Source: Acidobacteriota bacterium
GTDB lineage: Bacteria > Acidobacteriota > Terriglobia > Terriglobales > Acidobacteriaceae
Reading direction: 5' to 3'
DNA: 64,000 nt
Assembly: GCA_013289795.1 (NCBI GenBank)
Contig: JABCZH010000003.1
Coordinates: forward strand, 186,001-250,000
This document shows, in pieces, positions 24,135-33,111 of this stretch. The position numbers were made by a program, and so were the translations under genes. Position 1 is the stretch's first letter; every line of letters begins with the position of its first letter. The notes below the pieces were generated by a model. It was not told the DNA's origin. It saw only the letters and a program-made list of their open reading frames with translations, and did not search any database.

Positions 24135-24289
24135 AACCGAAACCCGAACCAATGGCGAGAGCGACCATGCGGCTGCCACAATCGCTCTGGGATGCTGTGC
24201 AACATCGGGCCATCGACGAGCACATTGCTCTGTCAGAACTTGTGGCCAAGGCACTGACCGAGTATCTGAAGAAAGGGGCACGTCAATGA
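24131..24289 (+). CDS. Ribbon-helix-helix-like small protein
   Basis: A 52-residue protein between two ATGA overlaps (with 24134 and with the integrase start). The sequence fits a ribbon-helix-helix domain: a strand (MARATMRLPQSLWDAVQH) and two helices (RAIDEHIALSELVAKALTEY), ending KKGARQ. Such proteins bind operator DNA as dimers, so it may control the integrase or plasmid-like copy number. Confidence 0.75.
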   Translation: MKPKPEPMARATMRLPQSLWDAVQHRAIDEHIALSELVAKALTEYLKKGARQ

Positions 24290-25353
24290 GAGGCGACGGG
24301 CGCATTTTCAAGCGTGGCGAGAACTGGTGGATTTCGTTTTACGTTGACGGCAGGGAACAGCGTGAAACGGCCCGGACTACTGACGAGGCCAAAGCCCAGA
24401 AGTATCTGCGGGCGAAACTGAAAGAAGTTCACGCCCATGAGCTAGACCCCAGCAAGCCATTCATCACCCAACACGACCGCAGGCGCACTGTCGCTGACCT
24501 AATGGACGCCCTGAAAGCCGATTTCAAGATACGCGGCAAAGCCAGCAGTCAGAATCTCTCGAACATCAAGCGGGCACGGGCCGACTTCGGCAGACTGCGG
24601 GCGACGGCTCTCACTGCTGAAGCCGTAGACCAGTACATGGAAAAGCGGCTGACCGATGGAGACGCAGAAGCCAGCATCAACCGGGTGACACAGCTACTCA
24701 AGCAGGGGTTCGTACTCGCGGAACTTCCCGCCCCGAGGATTCGACGGCTTGACGAGTCGGGCAACGTGCGCCGTGGCTTTTTCTCCGAGTCGGAGATTCG
24801 ACGGGTAATGGCAAACCTGCCGAGTGCCTTGGCTGACTTCACACTGTTCGCGTGGCTCACCGGGATGCGGAAGTCGGAGATTGCCTCACTGCGCTGGGAA
24901 GATGTTGACGGTGATTGCATCCGCTTGCGGGCGGAGAACGCCAAGAATGGCAACGCCCGATTGATTCCGCTAGAGGGGGAGTTGTCCAAGCTGATGGCAC
25001 GGCGCAAGGTAGCACGGCAGGTCAAGGTCAACGGCAACCCGGTGATGCTGTCGGCCCTGATTTTCCATCGCGAGGGCGAACCAATCCGGGAGTTTAGAAA
25101 GTCGTGGGCCACGGCCTGCAAGAAGGCTGGAATCAATCGGCTGTTTCACGACCTGCGACGTAGCGCCTGCCGGAACATGCTTGCCGCGGGTGTCTCACAG
25201 GTCACGGCGATGGCGCTATCTGGTCACAAGACCGATTCGATGTTCCGGCGCTATTGTATCGTCTCAGAGACCGATTTGCGGAAGGCTCTGCGGGCTACGC
25301 AGCAATACCTGGCCACGGCGAAAGAGAGTGTGGTCGCAATGGCCAAGAAATAG
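24286..25353 (+). CDS. int: Tyrosine integrase of the element
   Basis: A 355-residue phage-type integrase. An Arm-like N-terminal domain (FKRGENWWISFYVDGREQRE), a core-binding domain (about 65-150) and the catalytic domain (about 165-340) are in order. Catalytic residues: Arg 195 (TGMRKSEI), Lys 220, His 288 and Arg 291 (HDLRRS), His 314 (SGHKT), Tyr 323 (FRRYC). The gene ends 67 bp from the attachment site inside tRNA-Arg(ACG), the normal place for an integrase that uses a tRNA. It is the last gene of the coupled operon, so integration may depend on replication-module transcription. Confidence 0.95.
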   Translation: MRGDGRIFKRGENWWISFYVDGREQRETARTTDEAKAQKYLRAKLKEVHAHELDPSKPFITQHDRRRTVADLMDALKADFKIRGKASSQNLSNIKRARADFGRLRATALTAEAVDQYMEKRLTDGDAEASINRVTQLLKQGFVLAELPAPRIRRLDESGNVRRGFFSESEIRRVMANLPSALADFTLFAWLTGMRKSEIASLRWEDVDGDCIRLRAENAKNGNARLIPLEGELSKLMARRKVARQVKVNGNPVMLSALIFHREGEPIREFRKSWATACKKAGINRLFHDLRRSACRNMLAAGVSQVTAMALSGHKTDSMFRRYCIVSETDLRKALRATQQYLATAKESVVAMAKK

Positions 25354-25382
25354 AACACGGACAATTCACGGACAAATTCAAA

Positions 25383-25406
25383 AGGGCACCCATCGGCGGG
25401 TGCCCT
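25383..25406 (+). terminator. Hairpin terminator after the integrase
   Basis: AGGGCACCC and GGGTGCCCT pair perfectly (9 bp) around ATCGGC and are followed by AAGTTATT, a weak T-containing tail. It lies between the integrase stop and the tRNA and would stop operon transcription before it runs antisense into the tRNA. Confidence 0.65.
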
Positions 25407-25420
25407 AAGTTATTGAAATG

Positions 25421-25466
25421 ATGGTGCGCCCTGAGAGATTCGAACTCCCGACCTTCTGGTTCGTAG
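25421..25466 (-). repeat. Right attachment site within tRNA-Arg(ACG)
   Basis: Identical over 46 bp to 10552-10597. It covers the 3' part of the tRNA from the CCA to the anticodon loop, so integration keeps a complete tRNA at this end. Confidence 0.92.
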
Positions 25467-25498
25467 CCAGACGCTCTATCCAGCTGAGCTAAGGGCGC
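25422..25498 (-). tRNA. tRNA-Arg (anticodon ACG), integration target
   Basis: A 77-nt cloverleaf on the minus strand with encoded CCA. The acceptor stem GCGCCCT pairs with AGGGCGC; the D arm is GCTC...GAGC; the anticodon loop CTACGAA places ACG at 34-36 (A34 would be edited to inosine to read CGU, CGC and CGA); the T arm is around TTCGAAT. The element lies immediately 3' of it. Confidence 0.95.
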
Positions 25499-25525
25499 AT
25501 GCGTGGGACTTGCGCGGTGCGTCCG

Positions 25526-25531
25526 ATTATA
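25526..25531 (-). promoter_or_regulatory. Probable -10 box of the tRNA-Arg(ACG) promoter
   Basis: TATAAT on the minus strand, 28 bp before the tRNA 5' end. TTTCTT lies 17 bp further up as a possible -35. Apart from this, 25532-25894 holds no gene or repeat that I can support. Confidence 0.5.
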
Positions 25532-25894
25532 ACGGAACCCGCGCGCTCAAGAAAATCACCGACGAGCTACTTTCGGTGAGCTTGAGGCTCGCCCCCCAAA
25601 TACCCATCCGGCGCGCATTTTCGACAGGCTGCGGTATATGGCCTGCCCTCGCAACATCCCGCGCGTAATTCTTTCCCGCCCCTAGAAATTCCTACCGGTA
25701 ACCGTCGCCACCCGATGTCGTATTTTCAGCGGCTTATGATTGGCACGCCGGATGCATCCAGACACAACAGACGAAGTGGCGCGCAACGGGGCGTTCTTGA
25801 AGATAACTTCGGCCAGAGGTTTTCTTGAACGCCCCTTGCTTTTACCTGAAACCCTTGAGTTTGGTTGGCCGAAGGTAGCCCTCCCCCGGGCAGC

Positions 25895-26122
25895 TCAAGC
25901 CAGTGCCAGTTTCGCCCCGACGTCGATTCCTGCCTCCCGCAACAATCCCGCAATCATCGGCTCTTTGAGGCGAGACGCGTCGAATTCCACGCGCACGATC
26001 CGCTCCTTTTCGTCAAAAGTGATGCGGCGGATGCCGTAAACCTCGCGCATGCCAGCCAGGGCGCGCATGGTTTTCTCCCCCGGTCGACTCTCATAGTGGT
26101 ACGCCACCTCCAATTGCGTCAT
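25895..26122 (-). CDS. HMA-like small protein lacking the CxxC motif
   Basis: Seventy-five residues with the beta-alpha-beta pattern of heavy-metal-associated domains (VYGIRRITFDEKERIVRVEF, EPMIAGLLREAGIDVG), but without the metal-binding CxxC in the first loop, where MRALAGMREV is found instead. AGGAGG precedes ATG 26122. It is divergent from the copper-type ATPase 69 bp away, so a role in metal handling is likely; direct metal binding through CxxC is not possible. Confidence 0.7.
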   Translation of the reverse strand: MTQLEVAYHYESRPGEKTMRALAGMREVYGIRRITFDEKERIVRVEFDASRLKEPMIAGLLREAGIDVGAKLALA

Positions 26123-26191
26123 AACGCCGTCTTCCTCCTTTTACAACCATACAACAATCGAAATGCCGGGCGGAGTAATCTATAAGAGCCT

Positions 26192-28639
26192 ATGGCCCAA
26201 CCGTCCGCTGTGGGATCGAAGTATAAAGATCCGGTCTGCGGCATGACTGTGGACCCGGTCACCGCCAAGCACCGGCGCCAGCACGGCGGCCAGACCTATT
26301 CCTTTTGCTGCCAGGGCTGTGCGGACAAGTTTCAAGCCGATCCCCAGAAGTATCTGACGCCTCGGCCTGCTCCTGCCGTGATCCAAATCGCTGCTGCAAA
26401 ACCACAGCCGGGGCTGGCCGGAAACTACGTATGCCCCATGTGTCCCGAGGTGCGGCAGACCAAGCCCGGCCCGTGTCCGAGTTGTGGCATGTCACTCGAG
26501 CCGGAAATGCCTACTGTCGCCGCGCGGACTGAGTACACCTGCCCTATGCATCCCCAGATCGTCCGCCCGGGGCCGGGGACGTGCCCGATTTGCGGCATGG
26601 CGCTTGAACCGCGCACGGTCACTGCGAAGGACGAATACAATCCCGAACTGCGTGATATGAGTCGCCGCTTGTGGGTCGGCGTAGTTCTTACCGTTCCTCT
26701 GCTCGTGATCGCCATGGCCGACATGCTGCCCAGCATGCAGGTGCGGCGAGCGCTCCCCGGGGGCTGGCTGCCGTGGATCGAATTGCTGCTGGCCAGCCCG
26801 GTCGTCCTCTGGGGGGGGTGGCCGTTCTTCCAGCGGGGATGGACATCGCTGGTGAATCGCTCCACCAACATGTTCACGCTGATTGCCATGGGCACCGGAG
26901 TGGCGTATCTGTTCAGCCTGGTGGCGACGCTCGCGCCGGGAGTATTTCCGGAGGCGTTTCGTGACATGTCGGGAACACCGCCGGTGTATTTCGAAGCAGC
27001 GGCGGCGATCGTTACCCTAGTGCTGCTGGGACAGGTTCTCGAGCTGCGCGCCCGCAGCCACACCGGAGCGGCGATCCGCGCGCTGCTCGGCCTGAGCCCA
27101 AAGACCGCCCGCATTCTGCGCGCGGGCAAAGAAGAAGATATTCCGCTGGATCAGGTGAAGGTCGGCGACCGTCTGCGGGTTCGGCCGGGCGAAAAGATTC
27201 CGGTGGACGGTGTAGTCCTCGAAGGCAGCAGTTCCGTGGATGAATCCATGATCACCGGCGAGGCGATCCCGGTGGAGAAGCCGCCTGGCGGCCGCGTAGT
27301 GGGCGCCACCGTGAACGGAACCGGATCGTTCGTGATGCGGGCGGAACGGGTCGGCGCTGAAACCCTGCTGGCGAGGATCGTCCAAATGGTGAGCCAGGCA
27401 CAGCGCAGCCGTGCCCCCATTCAGCGCCTCGCTGACCGTGTGGCCGGATGGTTCGTGCCGGCGGTCATTGCCATCGCCGTGGTGACGTTTATGGCCTGGA
27501 GCTTCCTGGGTCCGCAGCCTCGCCTCGCGCATGCCCTGGTGAATGCAGTGGCGGTGCTGATCATCGCCTGCCCCTGCGCCCTGGGACTCGCAACTCCCAT
27601 GGCCATCATGGTGGGTACTGGCCGCGGAGCACATGCCGGCGTGCTGATCCGCAACGCCGAGGCCCTCGAAACCCTGGAGAAAGTTGACACCCTTGTGCTC
27701 GACAAGACCGGAACCTTAACCAGCGGCAAGCCAACCGTCGAATCAGTAGTGGCAGGCGCGGGTTGGGACGAATCGGAACTGGTCCGTCTGGTTGCCAGTC
27801 TGGAGCAGGGAAGCGAGCACCCGCTGGCGGCCGCTCTGGTGACCGCCGCGACGGCCAACAATATCGCCCTGGCAAGTGTCTCCGAGTTTCAATCGAAAAC
27901 CGGCGGCGGCGTGACGGGCAGAGTGGCAAGCAAGAATCTAGCCGTTGGCAACGAGAAGTTCTTGAGCGAGTTGGGAACCGACGCGTTGGGATTGGCCGCG
28001 CCAGCCGAAGAACTTCGCCGCCAGGGGCAAACGGTAGTCTTCGTCGCTGTAGACGGCCGAACTGCTGGAGTGATCGGCATTGCTGATCCCGTCAAGCCCT
28101 CTACTACGCAGGCGCTTCGTGATCTCCGCGCGGCAGGGTTGCGCATTGTCATGCTGACCGGGGACAGCCAAAGCACCGCGGAAGGCACGGCTCGTGCCTT
28201 GGGCATCGCCGAGTTTCAAGCCGGCGTCCGGCCTGAGCAGAAAGCTGAAGTCGTGCAGCGTCTGCAAAAAGAAGGCCGCATTGTGGCCATGGCAGGCGAT
28301 GGCATAAACGACGCTCCCGCGCTTGCTCTGGCCGATGTTGGCATTGCCATGGGCACGGGCACCGATGTCGCCATGGAGAGCGGTGGTGTCACTCTGGTGA
28401 AAGGCGACCTATTGGGTATCGTGCGGGCGCGCAAATTGAGCCAGGCCACCATGCGCAACATCCGGCAGAATCTCTTCTTCGCGTTTATCTACAACTCAAT
28501 TGGCGTGCCTATCGCGGCAGGCGTGCTGTATCCGTCCTTTGGATGGCTGCTGAGCCCGATTCTGGCGGCCGCTGCTATGAGCTTCAGTTCAGTTTCGGTG
28601 ATTGCGAATTCGTTGCGGCTGAGAAGGTTACAGCTGTAG
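26192..28639 (+). CDS. copA: Heavy-metal (copper-type) translocating P-type ATPase
   Basis: An 815-residue P1B-type ATPase, probably exporting Cu(I) across the inner membrane. The N-terminus has no classical HMA domain: it has a YHS domain ([11 protein letters not shown], residues 11-55) and two CPM/CPxCGM zinc-ribbon-like metal domains (about 79-105 and 114-140). The core then shows the transport site CPC (460-462), TGEA (355-358), DKTGTLT with the phosphorylated Asp (504-510), SEHP (541-544) and [13 protein letters not shown] together with a YHS/CPM front fits the CopA/SilP-like group. Divergent from the HMA-like gene. Confidence 0.93.
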   Translation: MAQPSAVGSKYKDPVCGMTVDPVTAKHRRQHGGQTYSFCCQGCADKFQADPQKYLTPRPAPAVIQIAAAKPQPGLAGNYVCPMCPEVRQTKPGPCPSCGMSLEPEMPTVAARTEYTCPMHPQIVRPGPGTCPICGMALEPRTVTAKDEYNPELRDMSRRLWVGVVLTVPLLVIAMADMLPSMQVRRALPGGWLPWIELLLASPVVLWGGWPFFQRGWTSLVNRSTNMFTLIAMGTGVAYLFSLVATLAPGVFPEAFRDMSGTPPVYFEAAAAIVTLVLLGQVLELRARSHTGAAIRALLGLSPKTARILRAGKEEDIPLDQVKVGDRLRVRPGEKIPVDGVVLEGSSSVDESMITGEAIPVEKPPGGRVVGATVNGTGSFVMRAERVGAETLLARIVQMVSQAQRSRAPIQRLADRVAGWFVPAVIAIAVVTFMAWSFLGPQPRLAHALVNAVAVLIIACPCALGLATPMAIMVGTGRGAHAGVLIRNAEALETLEKVDTLVLDKTGTLTSGKPTVESVVAGAGWDESELVRLVASLEQGSEHPLAAALVTAATANNIALASVSEFQSKTGGGVTGRVASKNLAVGNEKFLSELGTDALGLAAPAEELRRQGQTVVFVAVDGRTAGVIGIADPVKPSTTQALRDLRAAGLRIVMLTGDSQSTAEGTARALGIAEFQAGVRPEQKAEVVQRLQKEGRIVAMAGDGINDAPALALADVGIAMGTGTDVAMESGGVTLVKGDLLGIVRARKLSQATMRNIRQNLFFAFIYNSIGVPIAAGVLYPSFGWLLSPILAAAAMSFSSVSVIANSLRLRRLQL

Positions 28640-28767
28640 GCCTTTTGCTGTGGCAGATCGCCCGTTCAGAACCTGCCTGAGCTCCCCACAGAATCATTTG
28701 ACACAACCATCCCTCTGCTCAACAATGGTCAGAACCAAACTCACACCACACTCAGGAGAATAACCTT

Positions 28768-29604
28768 ATGCCGGACGAGGGCCAACAGGTAGCAGAAGTC
28801 CACACGGAGTCCGAGGGCAACGCCGGAAAGTGGATACTGATGTTGCTGGCGGTAGTTTACGTTGCCGGTTCGATCTATCTCTTCTACACGTTGCGCGGGC
28901 GCATCGACGATCTGTCCAAAGGGCAGGGTGCGAGCAATGCGCAGATCGCCGAGCTCAGCAAGCGCATGCAGTCCGCGGAAACGGACTCGGAGGCAATGGC
29001 CACGCAGCTGGGGATGACCAAGAAAGAGCTTGCCGAGCGTTCCGCCGAACTGACGCGGCAGCAACACGCGGCCGAGCAGCGCCTCTCCGAAGAGCAGAAA
29101 AAGGAGGCCAGCCGTATCAGTCAGGTCAGCGGGGACGTAAGCAACGTAAAGACCGATGTCGGTGGAGTCAAGACTGATGTGGCCTCGACCAAGGCCGACC
29201 TCGCCGCCACCATGGCCAAGCTGCAAAGTACCATCGGCGACCTGGGGGTGCAGAGCGGTCTGATCGCGAACACCCGCCAGGATCTCGAGGTCCTCAAGCA
29301 CAAGGGCGATCGCAATTACTACGAATTTACGTTGGTCAAAGGCGCCAGCCCGCAGCCGGTTGGGACCATCAGCCTGCAGCTCAAGAAAACTGATCCCAAG
29401 AAGGGCAAGTTCACTATCAATGTGAGCGCTGACGACCGCACCATTGAGAAGAAAGATCGCAACATCAGCGAGCCCATCCAGTTCTATACCGGACGCGATC
29501 ACATGCTGTACGAACTGGTGGTGTGGTCGGTAGATAAGAAGCAGGCCACCGGCTATCTCAGCACGCCGAAGAACGCGCCCACTCCCGTGACTACCGGCGA
29601 ATAG
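28768..29604 (+). CDS. Membrane-anchored coiled-coil protein
   Basis: A 278-residue protein with one transmembrane helix near the start (WILMLLAVVYVAGSIYLFYT), a long coiled coil (about 45-180) with repeated VKTDV/STKADL units, and a C-terminal beta-rich domain (YYEFTLVKGASPQPVGTISL, IEKKDRNISEPIQFY). No family name is known to me. The topology suggests a periplasmic spacer carrying a small sensor or binding domain. The YetF-like gene starts 5 bp after its stop, so they probably share a transcript. Confidence 0.7.
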   Translation: MPDEGQQVAEVHTESEGNAGKWILMLLAVVYVAGSIYLFYTLRGRIDDLSKGQGASNAQIAELSKRMQSAETDSEAMATQLGMTKKELAERSAELTRQQHAAEQRLSEEQKKEASRISQVSGDVSNVKTDVGGVKTDVASTKADLAATMAKLQSTIGDLGVQSGLIANTRQDLEVLKHKGDRNYYEFTLVKGASPQPVGTISLQLKKTDPKKGKFTINVSADDRTIEKKDRNISEPIQFYTGRDHMLYELVVWSVDKKQATGYLSTPKNAPTPVTTGE

Positions 29605-29609
29605 CTCGC

Positions 29610-30134
29610 ATGTTTCCCGGTGTTCATGTACTTGGCGAAATCGCGTTGCGCACTGGGGTGATTTACCTCGTCGTCCTGACGGGCGTACGCCTTAGCGGCA
29701 AGAGGGAAGTGGGTCAGATGACCCCCTTCGACCTCACTCTTCTGCTGCTTATCAGCAACGCGGTGCAGAACGCGATGACCGGCCCAGACACGTCCTTGGC
29801 AGGCGGCGTGGTGGCTGCCTCGACTTTATTGGTGTTGAACTATCTGGTGGCGGAGCTTTCCGGCGGCAATCGCCGCTTCCGCAAGTTTGTTGAGGGCCAG
29901 CCCAGCCTCATGGTGCATGACGGTGAGGCAATCGCCTCCCATATGGCGAAAGAGCACGTCAGCCTGGATGAACTTCAGAGGGCCATGCGCGAACATGGCA
30001 TCGCCAGTCTCAAGGATGTCGCCTTGGCCGTGCTGGAGGTGGATGGTTCAATCAGTTTTCTGAAATACGACGAGATCAAGCCCGACGCCAACACCCACCT
30101 GGTGCGCAGAAAAGGATACTTGCAGAAACATTAG
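29610..30134 (+). CDS. YetF/DUF421 family membrane protein
   Basis: A 174-residue protein of the DUF421 (YetF/YcaP) family. Three membrane helices occupy the first 85 residues, with the signature GKREVGQMTPFDLTLLLLIS between them; the cytoplasmic C-terminal half is the mixed domain with FVEGQPSLMVHDG, LDELQRAMREHGI and LAVLEVDGSISFLKY. Related proteins in spore-formers affect germinant receptor assembly, but the role elsewhere is unknown. It follows the coiled-coil gene closely. Confidence 0.88.
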   Translation: MFPGVHVLGEIALRTGVIYLVVLTGVRLSGKREVGQMTPFDLTLLLLISNAVQNAMTGPDTSLAGGVVAASTLLVLNYLVAELSGGNRRFRKFVEGQPSLMVHDGEAIASHMAKEHVSLDELQRAMREHGIASLKDVALAVLEVDGSISFLKYDEIKPDANTHLVRRKGYLQKH

Positions 30135-30199
30135 CTGTACAAACTACTTCCTCAAACCTGAAGAACGCAAAGCGAAGCTTGAAACAAGAACACTCTGCC

Positions 30200-30787
30200 C
30201 TACTTGGTGAGAACCAGAGGCACCGGCTGACCGTAGGGCTGAATCGTCACCCGCAGCAGTTTGCGAGTGGCAAAGACCTCCGGAGTAACCGGAAAGCTCA
30301 CGAGGATGGTCCCCTTCGTCTGACCGCCGACATCGATTTTGCTTTCACGCTGTAGGGGAGGCCCGGCGTATTGCTTGAGCGGCGGAAACGCCTGATAGTA
30401 GCGATCCAGATCGACGGTAGATGCGGCATCGGACGAAAAAGTGTTATCGGTGGTCTGAACTTCGGCCTTGATGGTCTGAATGAAGAACGGCTTGGTTCCA
30501 ATATTTTGGAAAGCCAGGTTGATGGCCACGATCACAGCGTGCCGATTGGGAATCTCAACCGCAACCACTTCATTGATCGTGCCGGTTGCAGAGGGCCGAG
30601 GGCGTTGCACAAGGGCTGCGAATGCCCAGGCCACCGCGATGAGGGCAATGCCAATTCCAATAATCTTCACCGGCGGCAGGTTCTTCTTCGCAGTGCCAAA
30701 CTCCTCGCCGATGTGAAAATCGGTCCGGGGTTGACGCGGAGTCGCTGCGGGCGGCGGAGGCGGTGTCGGCGGCGTTTCTTCAGTCAT
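30200..30787 (-). CDS. Hypothetical single-pass membrane protein
   Basis: One hundred and ninety-five residues: a Pro-rich cytoplasmic N-terminus (MTEETPPTPPPPPAATPRQP), one transmembrane helix (IIGIGIALIAVAWAFAALV) and an extracytoplasmic beta-sandwich-like domain (HAVIVAINLAFQNIGTKPFF, VGGQTKGTILVSFPVTPEVF). The pattern is like late-embryogenesis/DUF-type immunoglobulin folds, but I cannot name a family. It lies downstream of polX on the same strand with 81 bp between. Confidence 0.65.
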   Translation of the reverse strand: MTEETPPTPPPPPAATPRQPRTDFHIGEEFGTAKKNLPPVKIIGIGIALIAVAWAFAALVQRPRPSATGTINEVVAVEIPNRHAVIVAINLAFQNIGTKPFFIQTIKAEVQTTDNTFSSDAASTVDLDRYYQAFPPLKQYAGPPLQRESKIDVGGQTKGTILVSFPVTPEVFATRKLLRVTIQPYGQPVPLVLTK

Positions 30788-30868
30788 GGAGTTGCTGCCA
30801 TTCTAGTCCTTCAAAACTTTCACACCTGCAGAAGACTGCTAACTGAATGCTGATTGCTGAAGGCTTCT

Positions 30869-32614
30869 TCATGCCCACCCATGTTTCGTTGCCTTGGCAA
30901 ATTTCTCCACCGGCAGCGTATTCAGCACATCTTCCTTTGTCAGCCATGCCCGCCGGGCTTGCAGAATGCCGAAGCGGATCTTGTCCATGTGCGAGGTATG
31001 ATGCGAATCAGTATTGATGACGATCTTCACTCCGTACTGCTTGGCCAGCCGCAGGTGCCGGTCGCACAAGTCCAGGCGCTCGGGGAACGAATTCAGCTCC
31101 ATTGCGACCTTCCGCTGCGCTGCCGCTTTCAGCACCGCATCCACGTCGAAGGGATAGGCATCGCGCCGCAACAACTGGCGCCCCGTGGGATGCCCGATGA
31201 TCGAAGTGTTCGGATTCTCCACCGCTTTCAACAAGCGCTCTGTCATCTCTGCCGGGCTCTGATTGAAATGCGAGTGTACGCTGGCGATCACCAGGTCCAT
31301 TTCTTCCAGCACAGAATCGGACAGGTCAAGCGTGCCATCCGTCAAGATATCTACTTCAATTCCCGCGAAAATCCGGATGCCGCCCGCTGCAGCGTTAACT
31401 CCGCGAATCCGCTTCACGTGCTCTATCGCGCGCTTGTCGTCCAGGCCGTTGGCAAACGCCAGGTTCTTGGAATGGTCGGTGATGGCCATGTACTTGTAGC
31501 CGTGTTCGCGGGCGGCCTCTGCCATTTCTTCAATCGTGTTCCGGCCGTCGGTTTCGACCGTGTGCATGTGCACATCACCCTGAATATCGGCTTGTATAAT
31601 CAGCACTGGTAGTGCGTGCTTTTCGGCGGCATCGATTTCGCCGAGATTCTCCCGCAGTTCGGGTGGGATGTAGTCCAGCCTCAGCTTGGCGTATATGTCT
31701 TCTTCAGTCTTGCCCGCGACGACTTTTTCATTGTCCAGTCTCGCCAGACTGTACTCGCTGAGCGTGTAGCCCATTTTGAGGGCCCGTTGACGCAGAGCGA
31801 CGTTGTGCGCCTTGCTGCCGGTGAAATACTGCATGGCCGCGCCGAAAGACTCCGGCGCTAGAAAGCGAACGTCCACTTGCATGCCTCCTCGGACGCGAAA
31901 GCTGACCTTGTTCTCACCCCGCGCAATGATGTCCATGAGCCCCGGCAGCTTGATGATGTGATCGATCAGCTTCTCTCGTTCCGCATCGTTGCAGCACGCC
32001 TTGCCAGTCACCAAAATGTCGAGATCGCCCACCGTTTCTCGCCCGCGCCGCAAAGAGCCGGCAGGAGTGACGTTCTCCACCCCCGGAAATCCTCGCAAGT
32101 GCTCGATGATCTTTTCCGCTTGTGTTTCCGCGGTGTCCAGCAGAAAGCGTCCGCCGATGCGACGATAGTCTTCAATCGCTTTCAGCAGCTTGGCTTCCTG
32201 CTTCTCGCCCATTCGCGGAAGTTCACGAATCTTGCCTTCCCGCGCCAGTTTCTCCACGCCCTCGAGGTCGCTGACCTGGTAGGCGCTCCAAATGAGAGCA
32301 ATGGTCTTCGGCCCCAGCCCCTGGATCTTCAGCAGATCAAGCATCGACGGCCGGTATTTTTTTAGCAGATCGGCGTGAACCGAGAGCCGCCCTTCTTTGA
32401 AAATCTCCTGTAGGTTTAACAGCATTCCCTTGCCGATGCCTTGGATCTCCAGCACCTTCTTAGGTTCGCTGATCAGGTCGGCAATCTGTTGCGGCTGGGC
32501 TTCAATCGCTTCGGCAGCATTGCGGTAGGAACGAATACGGAACGAATCTGCAGCATCGATCTCCAGCAAGTCAGCGGTTTCATACAGGATCCCAGCGATG
32601 GCTTTGTTATCCAT
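30869..32614 (-). CDS. polX: DNA polymerase X family protein with PHP exonuclease domain
   Basis: A 581-residue PolX, the usual length. Helix-hairpin-helix pieces lie near 55-65 (LEIQGIGKGM) and 96-105 (IQGLGPKTIA). The polymerase-beta-like active site is GSLRRG (186-191) with GDLDI (Asp 197 and 199) and a third Asp in MQVDVR near 248. The C-terminal PHP domain starts at HMHTVETDG (349-357) and continues with ITDHSK and NTDSHH, metal ligands for 3'-5' exonuclease activity. It fills gaps in base-excision repair. Confidence 0.95.
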   Translation of the reverse strand: MDNKAIAGILYETADLLEIDAADSFRIRSYRNAAEAIEAQPQQIADLISEPKKVLEIQGIGKGMLLNLQEIFKEGRLSVHADLLKKYRPSMLDLLKIQGLGPKTIALIWSAYQVSDLEGVEKLAREGKIRELPRMGEKQEAKLLKAIEDYRRIGGRFLLDTAETQAEKIIEHLRGFPGVENVTPAGSLRRGRETVGDLDILVTGKACCNDAEREKLIDHIIKLPGLMDIIARGENKVSFRVRGGMQVDVRFLAPESFGAAMQYFTGSKAHNVALRQRALKMGYTLSEYSLARLDNEKVVAGKTEEDIYAKLRLDYIPPELRENLGEIDAAEKHALPVLIIQADIQGDVHMHTVETDGRNTIEEMAEAAREHGYKYMAITDHSKNLAFANGLDDKRAIEHVKRIRGVNAAAGGIRIFAGIEVDILTDGTLDLSDSVLEEMDLVIASVHSHFNQSPAEMTERLLKAVENPNTSIIGHPTGRQLLRRDAYPFDVDAVLKAAAQRKVAMELNSFPERLDLCDRHLRLAKQYGVKIVINTDSHHTSHMDKIRFGILQARRAWLTKEDVLNTLPVEKFAKATKHGWA

Positions 32615-32792
32615 GCGTTATCCAGAGTAAAGCAAGATCGCGCTGGAGAGAAAGCCCGGTGCGACTTTCGCCCAGGCACACTACTCCCTTCGCCGGGCAA
32701 GGTGCGAAACTTCCACCACGCGCTGGAGGGGAAAACTTTCGCGCGGTGTGCGGGGAGGCTAGGAGTGACTTCCCGCTACTTAATGTCTTACT

Positions 32793-33002
32793 TCAAGATG
32801 CCTTTGTAACATTGGCCGCTTGCGGACCTTTGGGGCCTTGGGTTATTTCAAACTCAACCTGGTCCCCTTCTTGCAAGCTTTTGTATCCCTCGCTCGTGAT
32901 CGCGCTGTAGTGGACAAAAACGTCCGCTCCATCTTCACGCCCGAGGAATCCATAGCCCTTGGCATTGTTGAACCACTTGACGGTACCTTTCAAACGTTCC
33001 AC
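32793..33002 (-). CDS. Cold-shock protein (CspA family)
   Basis: Sixty-nine residues of a single cold-shock domain that binds single-stranded RNA and DNA. RNP1 is KGYGFLG and RNP2 is VFVHYSAI; the ends [18 protein letters not shown] and [10 protein letters not shown] are typical. It starts with GTG preceded by AGGGGG. The 108 bp upstream could hold a regulatory leader, but no known cold-shock element was recognised. Confidence 0.95.
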   Translation of the reverse strand: MERLKGTVKWFNNAKGYGFLGREDGADVFVHYSAITSEGYKSLQEGDQVEFEITQGPKGPQAANVTKAS

Positions 33003-33111
33003 GTACGCCCCCTGGCGCGACCCCTAACGGTGTGAGGCCACGCTTTCCGATTTGCTGTCATTTTCCGGCTATAGGTGGGTGCTGTCAAGCACAGAAGTCT
33101 GCGCAAGGGAA

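Larger units (their letters stand above)
10552..25466. mobile_element. tRNA-Arg-integrated replicative element (satellite or integrative plasmid-like)
   Basis: About 14.9 kb between 46-bp direct repeats. Modules from left to right: short cargo genes with an exported protease (10.7-14.4 kb); a FimB-like recombinase (14.9-15.5); a minus-strand operon of five small genes (15.9-17.6); a candidate iteron origin (17.75-18.06); divergent regulators (18.1-19.1); a primase-helicase operon of overlapping genes (19.2-24.3); and a tyrosine integrase (24.3-25.4) beside the intact tRNA. No capsid, portal, terminase, relaxase or type IV secretion gene is seen. Integration and autonomous replication can be argued from sequence; a mode of transfer cannot. 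Confidence 0.85.
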
